Shown here piece by piece: positions 51,976-60,715 of a stretch of 64,000 nt of DNA. Each line of letters opens with the position of its first letter. The stretch's first letter is position 1. The position numbers and the translations under genes were made by a program. Under the pieces are notes generated by a model that was not told the origin of the DNA, made no database searches, and was given only the letters and a program-made list of their open reading frames with translations. Source of the stretch: an uncultured Chlamydiae bacterium (GTDB lineage Bacteria; Chlamydiota; Chlamydiia; Chlamydiales; Rhabdochlamydiaceae); NCBI GenBank assembly GCA_903824495.1, contig CAIJXB010000015.1, positions 62,001-126,000 of the forward strand, read 5' to 3'.

Positions 51976-52173
51976 ATGGAAAAAGACTTAGAGAAGGAAA
52001 AGCTCATTAAACGCATTTCTGAACTAGAATCTCTTAACGACCAATTGGCGTCAGAGCTAAGGTTCCTGGATGATTTACTCCGCAAAGTAGGATTTGATCA
52101 AGGCCTTGTGACACTAAAAACTGCAGCAGAAGAACTTATAGAACATGAGAACAAGGACTTTGAAGAATCTTAA
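51976..52173 (+). CDS. Small coiled-coil protein
   Basis: 65 residues, acidic and almost all helix. The N-terminal heptads (LEKEKLIKRISELESLNDQLASELRFLDDLL) suggest a parallel coiled coil. It resembles small chlamydial proteins and type III secretion co-chaperones in size and composition, but I cannot assign a family. A near-perfect sigma54 site upstream suggests control by the chlamydial RpoN/AtoC system. Its end overlaps the convergent SNF2 gene by 4 bases. Confidence 0.65.
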   Translation: MEKDLEKEKLIKRISELESLNDQLASELRFLDDLLRKVGFDQGLVTLKTAAEELIEHENKDFEES

Positions 52174-54857
52174 TTCAAAAGCTCAATCATATCCTTGAGG
52201 TCAAAAGAAGAGTCTTGTTCATCAAGGCTCAATAGCCCCTGAGCTAAGGCCACTTTGTGTTCTTTGAGCTTTAAAAGTTTCTCCTCGATGCTTTCTGCCA
52301 TAATATACCTACGAGCAATGACTGCGCCGCTTCGCCCAAAGCGGTGGGCGCGGTCTATCGCTTGACGCTCAACAGCCTCATTCCACCAAGGATCGAATAA
52401 GAACACATAATCAGCAGCAGTTAGATTGAGCCCAACGCCTCCCGCTTTTAAGCTGATGAGAAAAATTTGTACGCTTGGATCTTCTTGGAAAGAAGCCACT
52501 GCAGACTCTCTATCTTTTGTATCCCCATCAAGATAGGCAAACTTCCACCCTCTTGCCATGATCTGTTTTTTCAAAAGCTGAAGCATTTCAGTGAACTGAC
52601 TGTAGACAAGAACTTTTCTACCTTCCAAAACCACCTCTTCTAAATCCTCTAAAACCCTAATCATCTTGCAGCTGCCCTCATCCACAGATACTTCTGCATC
52701 AACTAAAGCTGGATGGCAGCAGATTTGGCGAAGACGCAGGATCGACTCCAAGATCTCCATCCGATGGGAAGAAGCTCCATCTAAAGCAACCTTCTTTAAA
52801 AGGCCTGCTTTGGTTTTAAAGAGCCACTCTTCATAAAAGGCCCTTTGAGTTTCTTTCATCTCTACCCAAACAATCTGCTCCATTTTTTCAGGAAGGTCTT
52901 GAGCTACATCTTCTTTAAGACGACGTAAAATAAACGGGCGGAGCAGTTTTTGAATCCGCTTTTTGTATCTTCCATCGCTCTCAGCCGCACTAAGCTGACT
53001 TAAAAAGTCCTTTCTCTCCCCTAAAAGCTCGGGCTCTAAAAAATGAAAGATCGACCAAAGATCATCGGCCCTATTCTCTACTGGGGTTCCTGATAAGCAG
53101 ATCTTGGTATCAGCACTTAAGGTATAAAGAGCTTTAGCAAGCTGGCTGTCTGGATTTTTAATCCACTGCGCTTCATCAAGTAAGATGCAAGAAAAAGACA
53201 GCTTTCCAAAAAGCAAAAAATCACTTCTTAAAAGAGCATAAGAAGTGACAATAGCTTGCTGTTTTTGCAAGACAGCAAGCTCCGTTGTTCGCTTGCTACC
53301 TTCATGAACATAGAGAGTTTTATCTAAGACAAACTGGCCCCACTCTTTTTTCCAATTAAAAACTAGCGATGTGGGAACCACAATTAAAATGGGTTTATGG
53401 CTTGTGATCTTAGAAAAAAAGGCAAGCGTTTGCACTGTCTTTCCAAGTCCCATTTCATCGGCTAAAAGACCTGAAAGATGATTGTGATGAAGGAATAAAA
53501 GCCAATCGACACCGTTTTTCTGATAAGGACGTAAATCCCCTTGAAACTGATCAAGTTCAAGGTTTAGTTCTTTTTTATCTGAAGAACCTTTCAGCCTTTC
53601 TGCTAAGGCTAGGGTCTCTCCATCCGAAACCAGATTTGGTCTATTTATAAATGAGTCTAAAAGGCCCCATTTTTTAGGCTTGATCAAACATCCTTCTGAC
53701 ACCTTTTCAACTTCTTCCATGTCACCAAGACCTTCATAGTCAGATGACGAGTCTAAAAGACCCACAGTTTGAGGAGAAATTTCTATAAAACGATCACGTC
53801 TACTGAAAGAGCCCACAACATCTCCCACATCGACCTTATGCTCTCCATAGCGAAAGGCCCCCTTAAGAAGAACTCCCCTCTCTGATTTTGAAAGCGCAAG
53901 ATCAGATCCCGAAGTCTTCATGACCCTTCTTCCCTTCACATCCATTACCTTCCAACCGATGTCTAAAAGAAAGGAAAGACTCGATGCAATCTTGTCCATA
54001 GGACAGTAGTAATGAGAAGTTCCCAGCATCTTATAAACATAATCTGTTTCTAACAGATCCTTTTCCCAAGACTTTTCTGATTTAACATCTCTACCGGGAA
54101 AAATCTTAGGATCCGATAGATCCACGGTTTTTGCGCCGTATTCCATGTGAAGGTCTGCAAAGGCACCTCTTGCATCTTTTAAAACAAGACATGGGAATAC
54201 TGACAAAAGCTCTTCTTTAGGTTCTTCTTTAGTAGCGGAGAATCCAATCCACTTAGTTTCTGGGAAACCCTCTGGTGGATCTTCTTTAAAATCCTCGATG
54301 AAGCGCAGCTTTTGTTTTCCTTCTAATACTTGAGGGAACGTCAACCATGAAGCCCTGGTTCCTTCTGGTAAAACAAATACGATCTGCTTGTGAATCCCCC
54401 ATACACGGCTTCCTAAAAACAAAAACTCTAAAGAAGACAGAGCTTCTTTTTTGCCATCCATCTCAATCCAGCCCGAGATCTCAATAGTGCCATCTGGTTT
54501 ATTTTCCACTTCAAAGGAGGGTTTGGATTTACTAAGAGGATTGAAAAAAAGAGATTTTCCTTTCCAAAAAAGCCTTTTAGAAAGGATCAGCTTCCCTAAG
54601 ACTTCCAAACTCTTTTCAGCTCTCACTCTGATTTTGTTACAGCTAAGAGTTGTTACCTGATGACTATTTGGTGACATGCCAGCTTCTCTACACCTTTCCC
54701 CTATGAGCAATGCAGAAAGCTCTTTATCCAGATCCAGATCCTTTAAAGTAGGGACGTAAATAATCTTGGAAGATCCCTTTTCAGAAACTTCTACTATTAA
54801 AAAAAGTTCTCCATTGCGGTTTTCTTGGGAGATAGCGAAAATTAGATCTATAGCCAT
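52170..54857 (-). CDS. SNF2/SWI2-family DNA helicase
   Basis: About 895 residues. The N-terminal 430 residues are a divergent, mostly beta domain. The SF2 core starts with LRPYQKNGVDWLLFL and has motif I ADEMGLGKTVQT (about 467), motif II LLDEAQWIKN (about 559), motif III LSGTPVENRADDLW, then LVYSQFTEMLQLL, FLISLKAGGVGLNLT and the DRAHRFGRSGAV motif VI. It translocates on DNA and remodels protein-DNA complexes. SNF2 proteins are a conserved chlamydial trait (CT708, as I recall), possibly linked to nucleoid changes. Only 17 bases separate its start from the divergent gene at 54875. Confidence 0.92.
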   Translation of the reverse strand: MAIDLIFAISQENRNGELFLIVEVSEKGSSKIIYVPTLKDLDLDKELSALLIGERCREAGMSPNSHQVTTLSCNKIRVRAEKSLEVLGKLILSKRLFWKGKSLFFNPLSKSKPSFEVENKPDGTIEISGWIEMDGKKEALSSLEFLFLGSRVWGIHKQIVFVLPEGTRASWLTFPQVLEGKQKLRFIEDFKEDPPEGFPETKWIGFSATKEEPKEELLSVFPCLVLKDARGAFADLHMEYGAKTVDLSDPKIFPGRDVKSEKSWEKDLLETDYVYKMLGTSHYYCPMDKIASSLSFLLDIGWKVMDVKGRRVMKTSGSDLALSKSERGVLLKGAFRYGEHKVDVGDVVGSFSRRDRFIEISPQTVGLLDSSSDYEGLGDMEEVEKVSEGCLIKPKKWGLLDSFINRPNLVSDGETLALAERLKGSSDKKELNLELDQFQGDLRPYQKNGVDWLLFLHHNHLSGLLADEMGLGKTVQTLAFFSKITSHKPILIVVPTSLVFNWKKEWGQFVLDKTLYVHEGSKRTTELAVLQKQQAIVTSYALLRSDFLLFGKLSFSCILLDEAQWIKNPDSQLAKALYTLSADTKICLSGTPVENRADDLWSIFHFLEPELLGERKDFLSQLSAAESDGRYKKRIQKLLRPFILRRLKEDVAQDLPEKMEQIVWVEMKETQRAFYEEWLFKTKAGLLKKVALDGASSHRMEILESILRLRQICCHPALVDAEVSVDEGSCKMIRVLEDLEEVVLEGRKVLVYSQFTEMLQLLKKQIMARGWKFAYLDGDTKDRESAVASFQEDPSVQIFLISLKAGGVGLNLTAADYVFLFDPWWNEAVERQAIDRAHRFGRSGAVIARRYIMAESIEEKLLKLKEHKVALAQGLLSLDEQDSSFDLKDMIELLN

Positions 54858-54874
54858 AGGAATAACACTCTTTT

Positions 54875-55681
54875 ATGAATGAAAAATTACGCATCATTGA
54901 ATCTTCTTGGGATGAAAGGGCCAAAGCTCTTGAAAAATCCCACCCCTTGAAAACTCTGAAAGCTCTTCCTAAAATGGAAGGGATCACATCCTCTACGGCG
55001 AAACATCTTAAAGCAAAAGGGCTTTTTTATCTCATCAAGCATGATAAAAATAAGATCTTCCTGCGTTATTTTTTCAAGAAACCGCTTAAATATGCAGCTT
55101 CTTTGATTCGCTCCTATCTCAAACCCTCGAGTTTTTCAAGAGACGGGGATCTTTTTTTCTATGGCCTACAAGACAAGAATTCTTTTAAAAAAATAGCCTC
55201 TTCTGAAAACCCTTTGATCATCATCGGATTTTCCTACTGCCATAAGCCTTTCGAATGCCCTTCAGGTAGATTTTCTGACCAGTGCCAAAATGCAGAAGAT
55301 CATCCCGTCTGCAGCCAGTGTTTTATCGGTAAATGTGGAGCCCTAGCAAAGCATACAAACGCCAAGATCCTTTACATCCCAACGATCCACTACATCGGAG
55401 AAAAGATCTTTGAAGCCACGGTCCAAAACCCTGATAAACAAGTTCTCTTCCTTATTACGGCCTGTGAGCTGTCTTTAACAATGTTTGGAGACTGGGGCAA
55501 TATGATCGGAGCTAAAGGGATCGGAATCCGGCTAGATGGCCGGATCTGCAATACCATGAGGGCCTTTAAATTATCCGAAGAAGGGATCAAGCCAGGGCTC
55601 ACCGTCGTCTTAAAAGACTCCGAAGAGCACATGCTAGATCTTATTAGGTCTTTACCATTACGGACAGGTGCTTTTTCTTAA
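54875..55681 (+). CDS. Cys-rich protein of unknown function, possible metal binding
   Basis: 268 residues, not recognised. The centre has six clustered cysteines in FSYCHKPFECPSGRFSDQCQNAEDHPVCSQCFIGKCG (about 117-153), the kind of pattern that ligates Zn or an Fe-S cluster. The flanks are Rossmann-like (PLIIIGFS; AKILYIPTIHYIGEKIFEA; QVLFLITACEL). There is no signal peptide. The 3' end overlaps the trhO end by 38 bases (convergent). A redox or radical-type enzyme is possible, but no known motif decides it. Confidence 0.6.
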   Translation: MNEKLRIIESSWDERAKALEKSHPLKTLKALPKMEGITSSTAKHLKAKGLFYLIKHDKNKIFLRYFFKKPLKYAASLIRSYLKPSSFSRDGDLFFYGLQDKNSFKKIASSENPLIIIGFSYCHKPFECPSGRFSDQCQNAEDHPVCSQCFIGKCGALAKHTNAKILYIPTIHYIGEKIFEATVQNPDKQVLFLITACELSLTMFGDWGNMIGAKGIGIRLDGRICNTMRAFKLSEEGIKPGLTVVLKDSEEHMLDLIRSLPLRTGAFS

Positions 55682-56606
55682 AAGGCTTTGGCTTTTCCTC
55701 TTTACCGAGTAAAAATGCCCTTCTTCTTGTAGAGCACTGACACTCCGCCTGGCAGCACCCTTCAAATTTTTCAGCGCAGCTAGGGCATGCTAAAAACAAA
55801 TTATTGCAGTCCATGTTAGCGCAGTTATAGTAAGTATCAGAAGGAGCGTCACAATACTTACAGGAGCTGATAACTGGCGCCTTGTTTTCTTCTGCAATAG
55901 GAATAGTTACCCGATCATCAAAAACAAAGAGCTTTCCAAGCCACTTGCTCTCTCCGACTTCCTGACCATACTTAATAACTCCGCCATTAAGCTGATAAAC
56001 AGTCTCAAAGCCCTCGTCTTTCATTAGGGATGAGTAGAGCTCACAGCGGATCCCGCCGGTGCAATACATCATTACCTTGGTATTTTTAGGGTCATGTGTT
56101 TTTTTTAATTCTTTGGCATATTCAGGAAATTTACGGAAAATATCCAGATCCGGTTTAACAGCTCCCTCAAAATGCCCAACCTTCCACTCGTAGTCATTGC
56201 GGACATCTAGAAGTAAAATGTTTTCTTTTTTTTCGTCTAGCATCTGCTTCCACTCCTCCGGGGAAAGGTGCTCGCCACCTTTGCTAGGATCTGCGTTGTG
56301 ATCAAGGGCCACAAGCTGCTTTCTGTACTTCACGGTAGATCTAGGAAACACTTGCTCATGGTGCGTATGACACTTAAAATCAATGTCCTTAAAGCGATCA
56401 TCTTCTCTCATCCAGTCCATATACTCAAGGCCGTGCTCTTTTGAAGCGCTCATTTGTCCATTGATCCCCTGCTCAGAAATATAGATCCTGGAGCAGATGT
56501 CTCTTGTTGCAAAAAAGGCCTGATGCCTAGCTACTTCCCTATGAGGGTCATCGATCGGAGTAAAAATATAGAAAGCTATAACGTAGTAATTTTTTTCTTG
56601 ATCCAT
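55644..56606 (-). CDS. trhO: tRNA uridine(34) hydroxylase TrhO (rhodanese domain)
   Basis: About 320 residues, UPF0176 family. The N-terminal acylphosphatase-like domain has YISEQGINGQMSASKEHGLEYMDWM. The rhodanese domain has LLLDVRNDYEWKVGHFEGAV and active-site loop MMYCTGGIRCELYSSLM with Cys near 179. The C-terminal zinc-like tail is CKYCDAPSDTYYNCANMDC...CPSC. It makes 5-hydroxyuridine at the tRNA wobble base using prephenate. ATG 56606 with GAGG upstream. Confidence 0.9.
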   Translation of the reverse strand: MDQEKNYYVIAFYIFTPIDDPHREVARHQAFFATRDICSRIYISEQGINGQMSASKEHGLEYMDWMREDDRFKDIDFKCHTHHEQVFPRSTVKYRKQLVALDHNADPSKGGEHLSPEEWKQMLDEKKENILLLDVRNDYEWKVGHFEGAVKPDLDIFRKFPEYAKELKKTHDPKNTKVMMYCTGGIRCELYSSLMKDEGFETVYQLNGGVIKYGQEVGESKWLGKLFVFDDRVTIPIAEENKAPVISSCKYCDAPSDTYYNCANMDCNNLFLACPSCAEKFEGCCQAECQCSTRRRAFLLGKEEKPKPFKKKHLSVMVKT

Positions 56607-56723
56607 AAAAACCTCTTTATATTAAGGGAGCAAGATACCTAAGTTTTCTCTATAATACAAGAGGTTTTCTTCAAGGAAACTCTTTACAAAAAAAGTTTAC
56701 ATGCTTCTCTTTACAGAATCCTC

Positions 56724-56752
56724 TTGTTTAAAAACCAAAACTGTACTACGAT
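56724..56752 (+). promoter_or_regulatory. Candidate rpsD promoter
   Basis: TTGTTT (56724-56729), exactly 17 bases, TACGAT (56747-56752), 49 bases before the ATG, which has AGGAG upstream. Confidence 0.5.
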
Positions 56753-56801
56753 TTGTGACTTTCATACGTGAATAGACTTAAATAAACATTTAGGAGAAAC
56801 A

Positions 56802-57422
56802 ATGGTTCGATATACTGGTCCAAAAAACCGCATCGCTCGCCGTTTTGGAGTCAACATTTTTGGACGCGCAAAGAATCCTATGCTACACAAGCCAAATCCA
56901 GCTGGTATGCATGGTGCTAAGCGCAAGAAAAAATCTGACTACGGCGCGCAGCTCGAAGAGCAGCAAAAACTAAAAGCTGTCTACGGCATGCTTACACAAA
57001 AACAACTCGTTCGTTACTACAAAGAAGCTGTAAATTCTAAAGTCAACACTCCTCAAGCTTTCATTGAGCGCTTAGAGTGCAGACTGGATAACGTTGTGTA
57101 CCGCATGAAGTTTGCTAGCACCATTTTTGGAGCTCAGCAGCTTGTTGTACATGGACACATCCTCGTTAACGGCAAAAAAGTTGACAGAAGATCTTTCTTT
57201 GTAAGACCTGGTATGGAGATTTCCGTAAGATCTAAATCCCATAACATGCCTCTCATTAAAGATTCCATCGTTGCTGGTGGCAGAGAAGTTCCTGAGTATC
57301 TAACAGTAGATCCTACTAAGTTTTCAGGACAAGTTACTGCAGCACCTCACTTAGATCAGATCCCTCTTCCTCTTCCAATCAACGTTCCTCTGATCTGCGA
57401 GTTCTTGGCTCACACTAACTAA
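56802..57422 (+). CDS. rpsD: 30S ribosomal protein S4
   Basis: About 206 residues, normal for S4. It starts [27 protein letters not shown]. The S4 RNA-binding domain is [52 protein letters not shown]4 nucleates 30S assembly and can autoregulate. It is monocistronic with a classical terminator. The place near murJ and nfo resembles CT626-CT624 of Chlamydia as I recall, but two orphan genes are interposed here. Confidence 0.97.
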   Translation: MVRYTGPKNRIARRFGVNIFGRAKNPMLHKPNPAGMHGAKRKKKSDYGAQLEEQQKLKAVYGMLTQKQLVRYYKEAVNSKVNTPQAFIERLECRLDNVVYRMKFASTIFGAQQLVVHGHILVNGKKVDRRSFFVRPGMEISVRSKSHNMPLIKDSIVAGGREVPEYLTVDPTKFSGQVTAAPHLDQIPLPLPINVPLICEFLAHTN

Positions 57423-57450
57423 TTTTAGCTTAAAGTTAAGAAGTTATCTT

Positions 57451-57483
57451 TGAAAGGTGGTATGAAAATACCACCTTTTTTTT
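57451..57483. terminator. Classical bidirectional terminator after rpsD
   Basis: AAAGGTGGTAT (57453-57463), loop GAAA, ATACCACCTTT (57468-57478), then a T-run. It lies between rpsD and the convergent U-box-like gene. Confidence 0.92.
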
Positions 57484-57488
57484 ATACC

Positions 57489-59396
57489 CTATAGCTTCCT
57501 CATCATCGCAACACCAACAGGTTCGTAGTCCATGAAATCGGGCATGATTCTAAATCCTCCCGGAGAGAACTTTCCCATCATCACTTGGCGCGGGCCTCGA
57601 CCCCACCCCTGACATCTCGTATAAGTCTGAGGATCATCGCCAAATAGACGCTCCCCTCCCGAAGACAGATAATGCAGGAACACACAAGCTGCAGCAGAAA
57701 GTAGCTCAGGAACTTCGTAAACAAGCTTCTCAACCATTGCTTTTTGATCCTTATAACTCTTACCCCTACTCTCTGGTAGCACATCCCTTGTCATGAGAAC
57801 CCAATGAGAGGAACCGGCCTTCTTATTTCCATAGGCGCTTGCAACGTCTGTGTCCAGATTACCGTAACCTGGAGCCTGACCACGAGGGAAGTGCCCCTTG
57901 GACTTAACAAGACCTCCCAAACTATTTAGCGTAAGAGGATCCTCACCTACTTTATCTGGAATTAGCACTAATAGGTGAGTCTCTCCGACCTTCTTGCCCG
58001 GAGTCACAGGACAAGGCTCGCTTAATGTCTCAAGTATCCCTTCTGGCAAGGGAAGATTCTCCACCTCGCCGAGTAGATCCCACTCAGCAGCCCCGATTAA
58101 ACATCCTGGAAAGAGGTTTCTTATCTCATTTTCTTCTCGTAGAGATTTTACGTATTCTGCAATTAGATCTCTTACTTCCGTCAAAGAAGCCCCATCACCT
58201 ATCGCGGCTCCCGCAACCTCAAGCGCTTTCTTTCGTGCATAGGGTGATATTGAAGTCTTTTCTATCTCATGATAACAACGAATAAGAGTCTCAAGATTAT
58301 CCTTAAGTTCAAATTTGATCTCATCCCAATTTCGACTCGTTAGCTTTTTCTCTGCACTCTTAAGAAGCTTTTCTACAACAAGAAAACAAGAAAAGGGCAT
58401 TCCTTCTAGCTCTCTATCCATTCCTTCTGCAAGAAAAATAAAGCGACTTGCTAGATCCCTTGCTGAGCCTTCTGCCGCTTCTATTAATCCATGATTGGGC
58501 GTTCGAAATCTTAAACCTTCCGCAAACCTTTTCTTTGTCTCAGCATATGTTGCCGCTAAAGCCAGTAAAGAGGCCCTGCCTTGTAAGGCTTCTACAGGAA
58601 GTGAAGTTCCATTCACTTCCGGAACTAACTCAGGGTAGAGTAAAGCAAAAACCTTATTCTTAATAAATTCTCTCGCTTTAGGATCTGGCTTTATCATCCC
58701 TACTTGCACTGGGTCTCTACTCATAGGATCTGTATGATTTCTTACGATCCAACCTCTTATGGCATCTTCATGGTATCTCTCTCTAGGATTTCCATGTTCA
58801 TCAGCCCTTAAGTAAACAGCATCTGAACCTACAAGCGTGTGAGAAATAGGACAGATATAATTCTTAAGGCTCTCATCATCCTTGATTTTATCCTGAAGCT
58901 CTTGATTAGCCTCAATCTCATCGGGACTCGGAAACCTAACCATAGACCTCACGATCCCTTTTCCTAGTGCAAAGGGCAAAGCTTCTTTAGGAGAAATTCC
59001 ACCCAAAATAGCCTTACGGTAAAATCCTTCTACTGTATCCATGAAGGAAGACATGTGATTGGGAGGGATTTCTGTTAAAATCTCGTGCCAGAGCTTCATC
59101 TGCTGCTCCCTTACAGCAACTAAAGATCTAAGCTCTCTTACTCTTCTATTTAGAGCCCCCTCCAGCTCTCCTCTTAAAGAGGCCACCCCTGCAGTATTCA
59201 CTCTTCCTGAGCTAGAGAGCATCTCTCGAAGCTCTGTTACCTTTTTAGCCAAATCGCCTTCTAAGGGAATTTGCGTATTTTCGTTTAGAATACTCTCCAT
59301 GACACTCAGCACCTTAGACGCATTTCCCGGCAGCTCATTTAGCTTTTGAGAAAAGGCCATTAAGGCTTCTGGATTTGGCTGAATAGGTGATGACAT
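57489..59396 (-). CDS. Large protein with a U-box-like domain, candidate E3-ligase effector
   Basis: About 635 residues with no signal peptide. Residues 178-245 match a U-box: NYICPISHTLVGSDAVYL, RYHEDAIRGWIVRN, DPMSRDPVQVG, with the Cys-Pro-Ile start, the buried 'Yhe.aI..WI' core and the Pro-containing second half. U-box domains recruit E2 enzymes in eukaryotes, and bacteria use them as secreted effectors. The N-terminal region is helical; the C-terminal part has VYEVPELLSAAACVFLHYLSSGG and is unassigned. ATG 59396 is preferred over TTG 59408. A+T-rich leader upstream. Function is inferred. Confidence 0.65.
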   Translation of the reverse strand: MSSPIQPNPEALMAFSQKLNELPGNASKVLSVMESILNENTQIPLEGDLAKKVTELREMLSSSGRVNTAGVASLRGELEGALNRRVRELRSLVAVREQQMKLWHEILTEIPPNHMSSFMDTVEGFYRKAILGGISPKEALPFALGKGIVRSMVRFPSPDEIEANQELQDKIKDDESLKNYICPISHTLVGSDAVYLRADEHGNPRERYHEDAIRGWIVRNHTDPMSRDPVQVGMIKPDPKAREFIKNKVFALLYPELVPEVNGTSLPVEALQGRASLLALAATYAETKKRFAEGLRFRTPNHGLIEAAEGSARDLASRFIFLAEGMDRELEGMPFSCFLVVEKLLKSAEKKLTSRNWDEIKFELKDNLETLIRCYHEIEKTSISPYARKKALEVAGAAIGDGASLTEVRDLIAEYVKSLREENEIRNLFPGCLIGAAEWDLLGEVENLPLPEGILETLSEPCPVTPGKKVGETHLLVLIPDKVGEDPLTLNSLGGLVKSKGHFPRGQAPGYGNLDTDVASAYGNKKAGSSHWVLMTRDVLPESRGKSYKDQKAMVEKLVYEVPELLSAAACVFLHYLSSGGERLFGDDPQTYTRCQGWGRGPRQVMMGKFSPGGFRIMPDFMDYEPVGVAMMRKL

Positions 59397-59707
59397 AAAA
59401 AACCCCAAACAATTACACTATTAAAGTTTTAATTTAACATTAAAACTAAAAATTTACAATTCAATATTACATTAAATTAATCACACTACATTAATTGCGC
59501 ATCAAGCAGACATTTAGACACTTAAGAATTTAAGCTAAATTGAAAACAAGGAATTTACGCAAGCAATTAATTATTAGCAATTTATGCACGCAACAAAAGA
59601 AACTAAATAAATTAAATTAGTTTATATAATTGTTTACCAATCAATTATACAGTATAATATACACACGACTTATTAATATTTAATACCTTTAATAAAAGAG
59701 GTCATTT
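59397..59707. other. A+T-rich divergent region between two orphan genes
   Basis: 311 bases with no gene. ATTAAT words recur at several places (around 59474, 59490, 59567, 59670). It carries the strong plus-strand promoter at 59630-59658 and a weak minus-strand TTGTAA at 59459 for the U-box gene. Confidence 0.6.
59630..59658 (+). promoter_or_regulatory. Strong promoter for the coiled-coil orphan
   Basis: TTGTTT (59630-59635), exactly 17 bases, perfect TATAAT (59653-59658). The ATG is 49 bases downstream with AAAGAGG upstream. Confidence 0.7.
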
Positions 59708-60655
59708 ATGAATAACATGCAAAATATGAACGCAGTAAATATTCGCATTGGTTCTTTAGGTTATTTTACTGAAGAATGCCTGAATCAATTGCTTTCTTCT
59801 TCCGAGGTAACAACTAGCTACCTAGGCGGAAGGCTTGTACAGGTAGGGAAAGAATCTTTCCTCATCAACAAACTAGCTAAAGAGATTTTAAAACAGAATA
59901 ACTCTCCTGCGACCTGCGAAGCTTTAAGACAGCTTTACGTTCTCAGTAATAAAGACGTTGGAACTACCTCGACTTTCACACAAGTAGCCGCAGCATTCCG
60001 AGATAGCCTTACGTGCAACGCTATGGTTATGGAAAAGATGAAGGCTGCTACAGCTCAAAGATTGCAAGCAATCAATCAAAAAACTCAAGCTAGCCTAGGC
60101 AACGATGTTGAAATGGTTACTAAACCGATTGTTACGCCTAACCCTGCAGCTTCTCGTTCAATACTGAGTACAAAGAGCTCTACTTATGCTGCAGTAACGC
60201 AAAAAGAAGAGTCTGAAGCTGAAATCGAAAAAGAAAAAGAGAGAGCGAGACAAGAAGAATTGTGGCTACTAACCCGGGATAAAAAACAAACCGAGAAAAA
60301 GCTAGAAACGCTAAAAGAAGCTCTGTCTAAGCAAGAAGCTGCTATTTTGCAGTTAGAGGTAACATCTTTGGAAGCAACATTCTCCCAGAAAAATGTAGGC
60401 TCTTTGGAAGAAAGCCGCGCAATCCTAAGAACCGCAGCGCAACATGCCCTTGCCCTTGAGAAAAAAACAAGCATTCTAAAAGAAATACAAGATGAAGAGG
60501 CCTTTTTAAAGCAAGTGAACAAGAAAGTAATCCCTCTACAAACTGAAGAAGACTACGCGAAAATCTTTGATGAGGTTGTCAAACTTGAGAACCTTCCCAA
60601 AACTGCCCCTGTAACACCTACGGACAGCGGAAGATCAACTCCTACTAGGCGCTAA
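59708..60655 (+). CDS. Orphan protein with long coiled coil, candidate effector
   Basis: 315 residues, not recognised. The N-terminal 120 residues form a small mixed domain (IRIGSLGYFTEECLNQLLSSSEV; LGGRLVQVGKESFLINKLAKEIL). A Ser/Thr/Pro linker (about 135-160) is followed by a long charged coiled coil (EAEIEKEKERARQEELWLL; KKQTEKKLETLKEALSKQEAAILQL) and a basic Thr/Pro-rich tail (PVTPTDSGRSTPTRR). N-terminal Asn/Met-rich start without signal peptide. Together with the divergent U-box gene it makes a pair of lineage-specific genes inserted between rpsD and murJ. Confidence 0.6.
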   Translation: MNNMQNMNAVNIRIGSLGYFTEECLNQLLSSSEVTTSYLGGRLVQVGKESFLINKLAKEILKQNNSPATCEALRQLYVLSNKDVGTTSTFTQVAAAFRDSLTCNAMVMEKMKAATAQRLQAINQKTQASLGNDVEMVTKPIVTPNPAASRSILSTKSSTYAAVTQKEESEAEIEKEKERARQEELWLLTRDKKQTEKKLETLKEALSKQEAAILQLEVTSLEATFSQKNVGSLEESRAILRTAAQHALALEKKTSILKEIQDEEAFLKQVNKKVIPLQTEEDYAKIFDEVVKLENLPKTAPVTPTDSGRSTPTRR

Positions 60656-60675
60656 TTTAGATATTTGGCTAATAC

Positions 60676-60715
60676 AAGAGGGCAATTGTGGAACTCACAA
60701 TTGCCCTCTTTCTTT
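60676..60715. terminator. Strong terminator hairpin
   Basis: AAGAGGGCAATTGTG (60676-60690), loop GAACT, CACAATTGCCCTCTT (60696-60710), then CTTTTT. It lies between the orphan gene and the convergent murJ. Confidence 0.9.
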
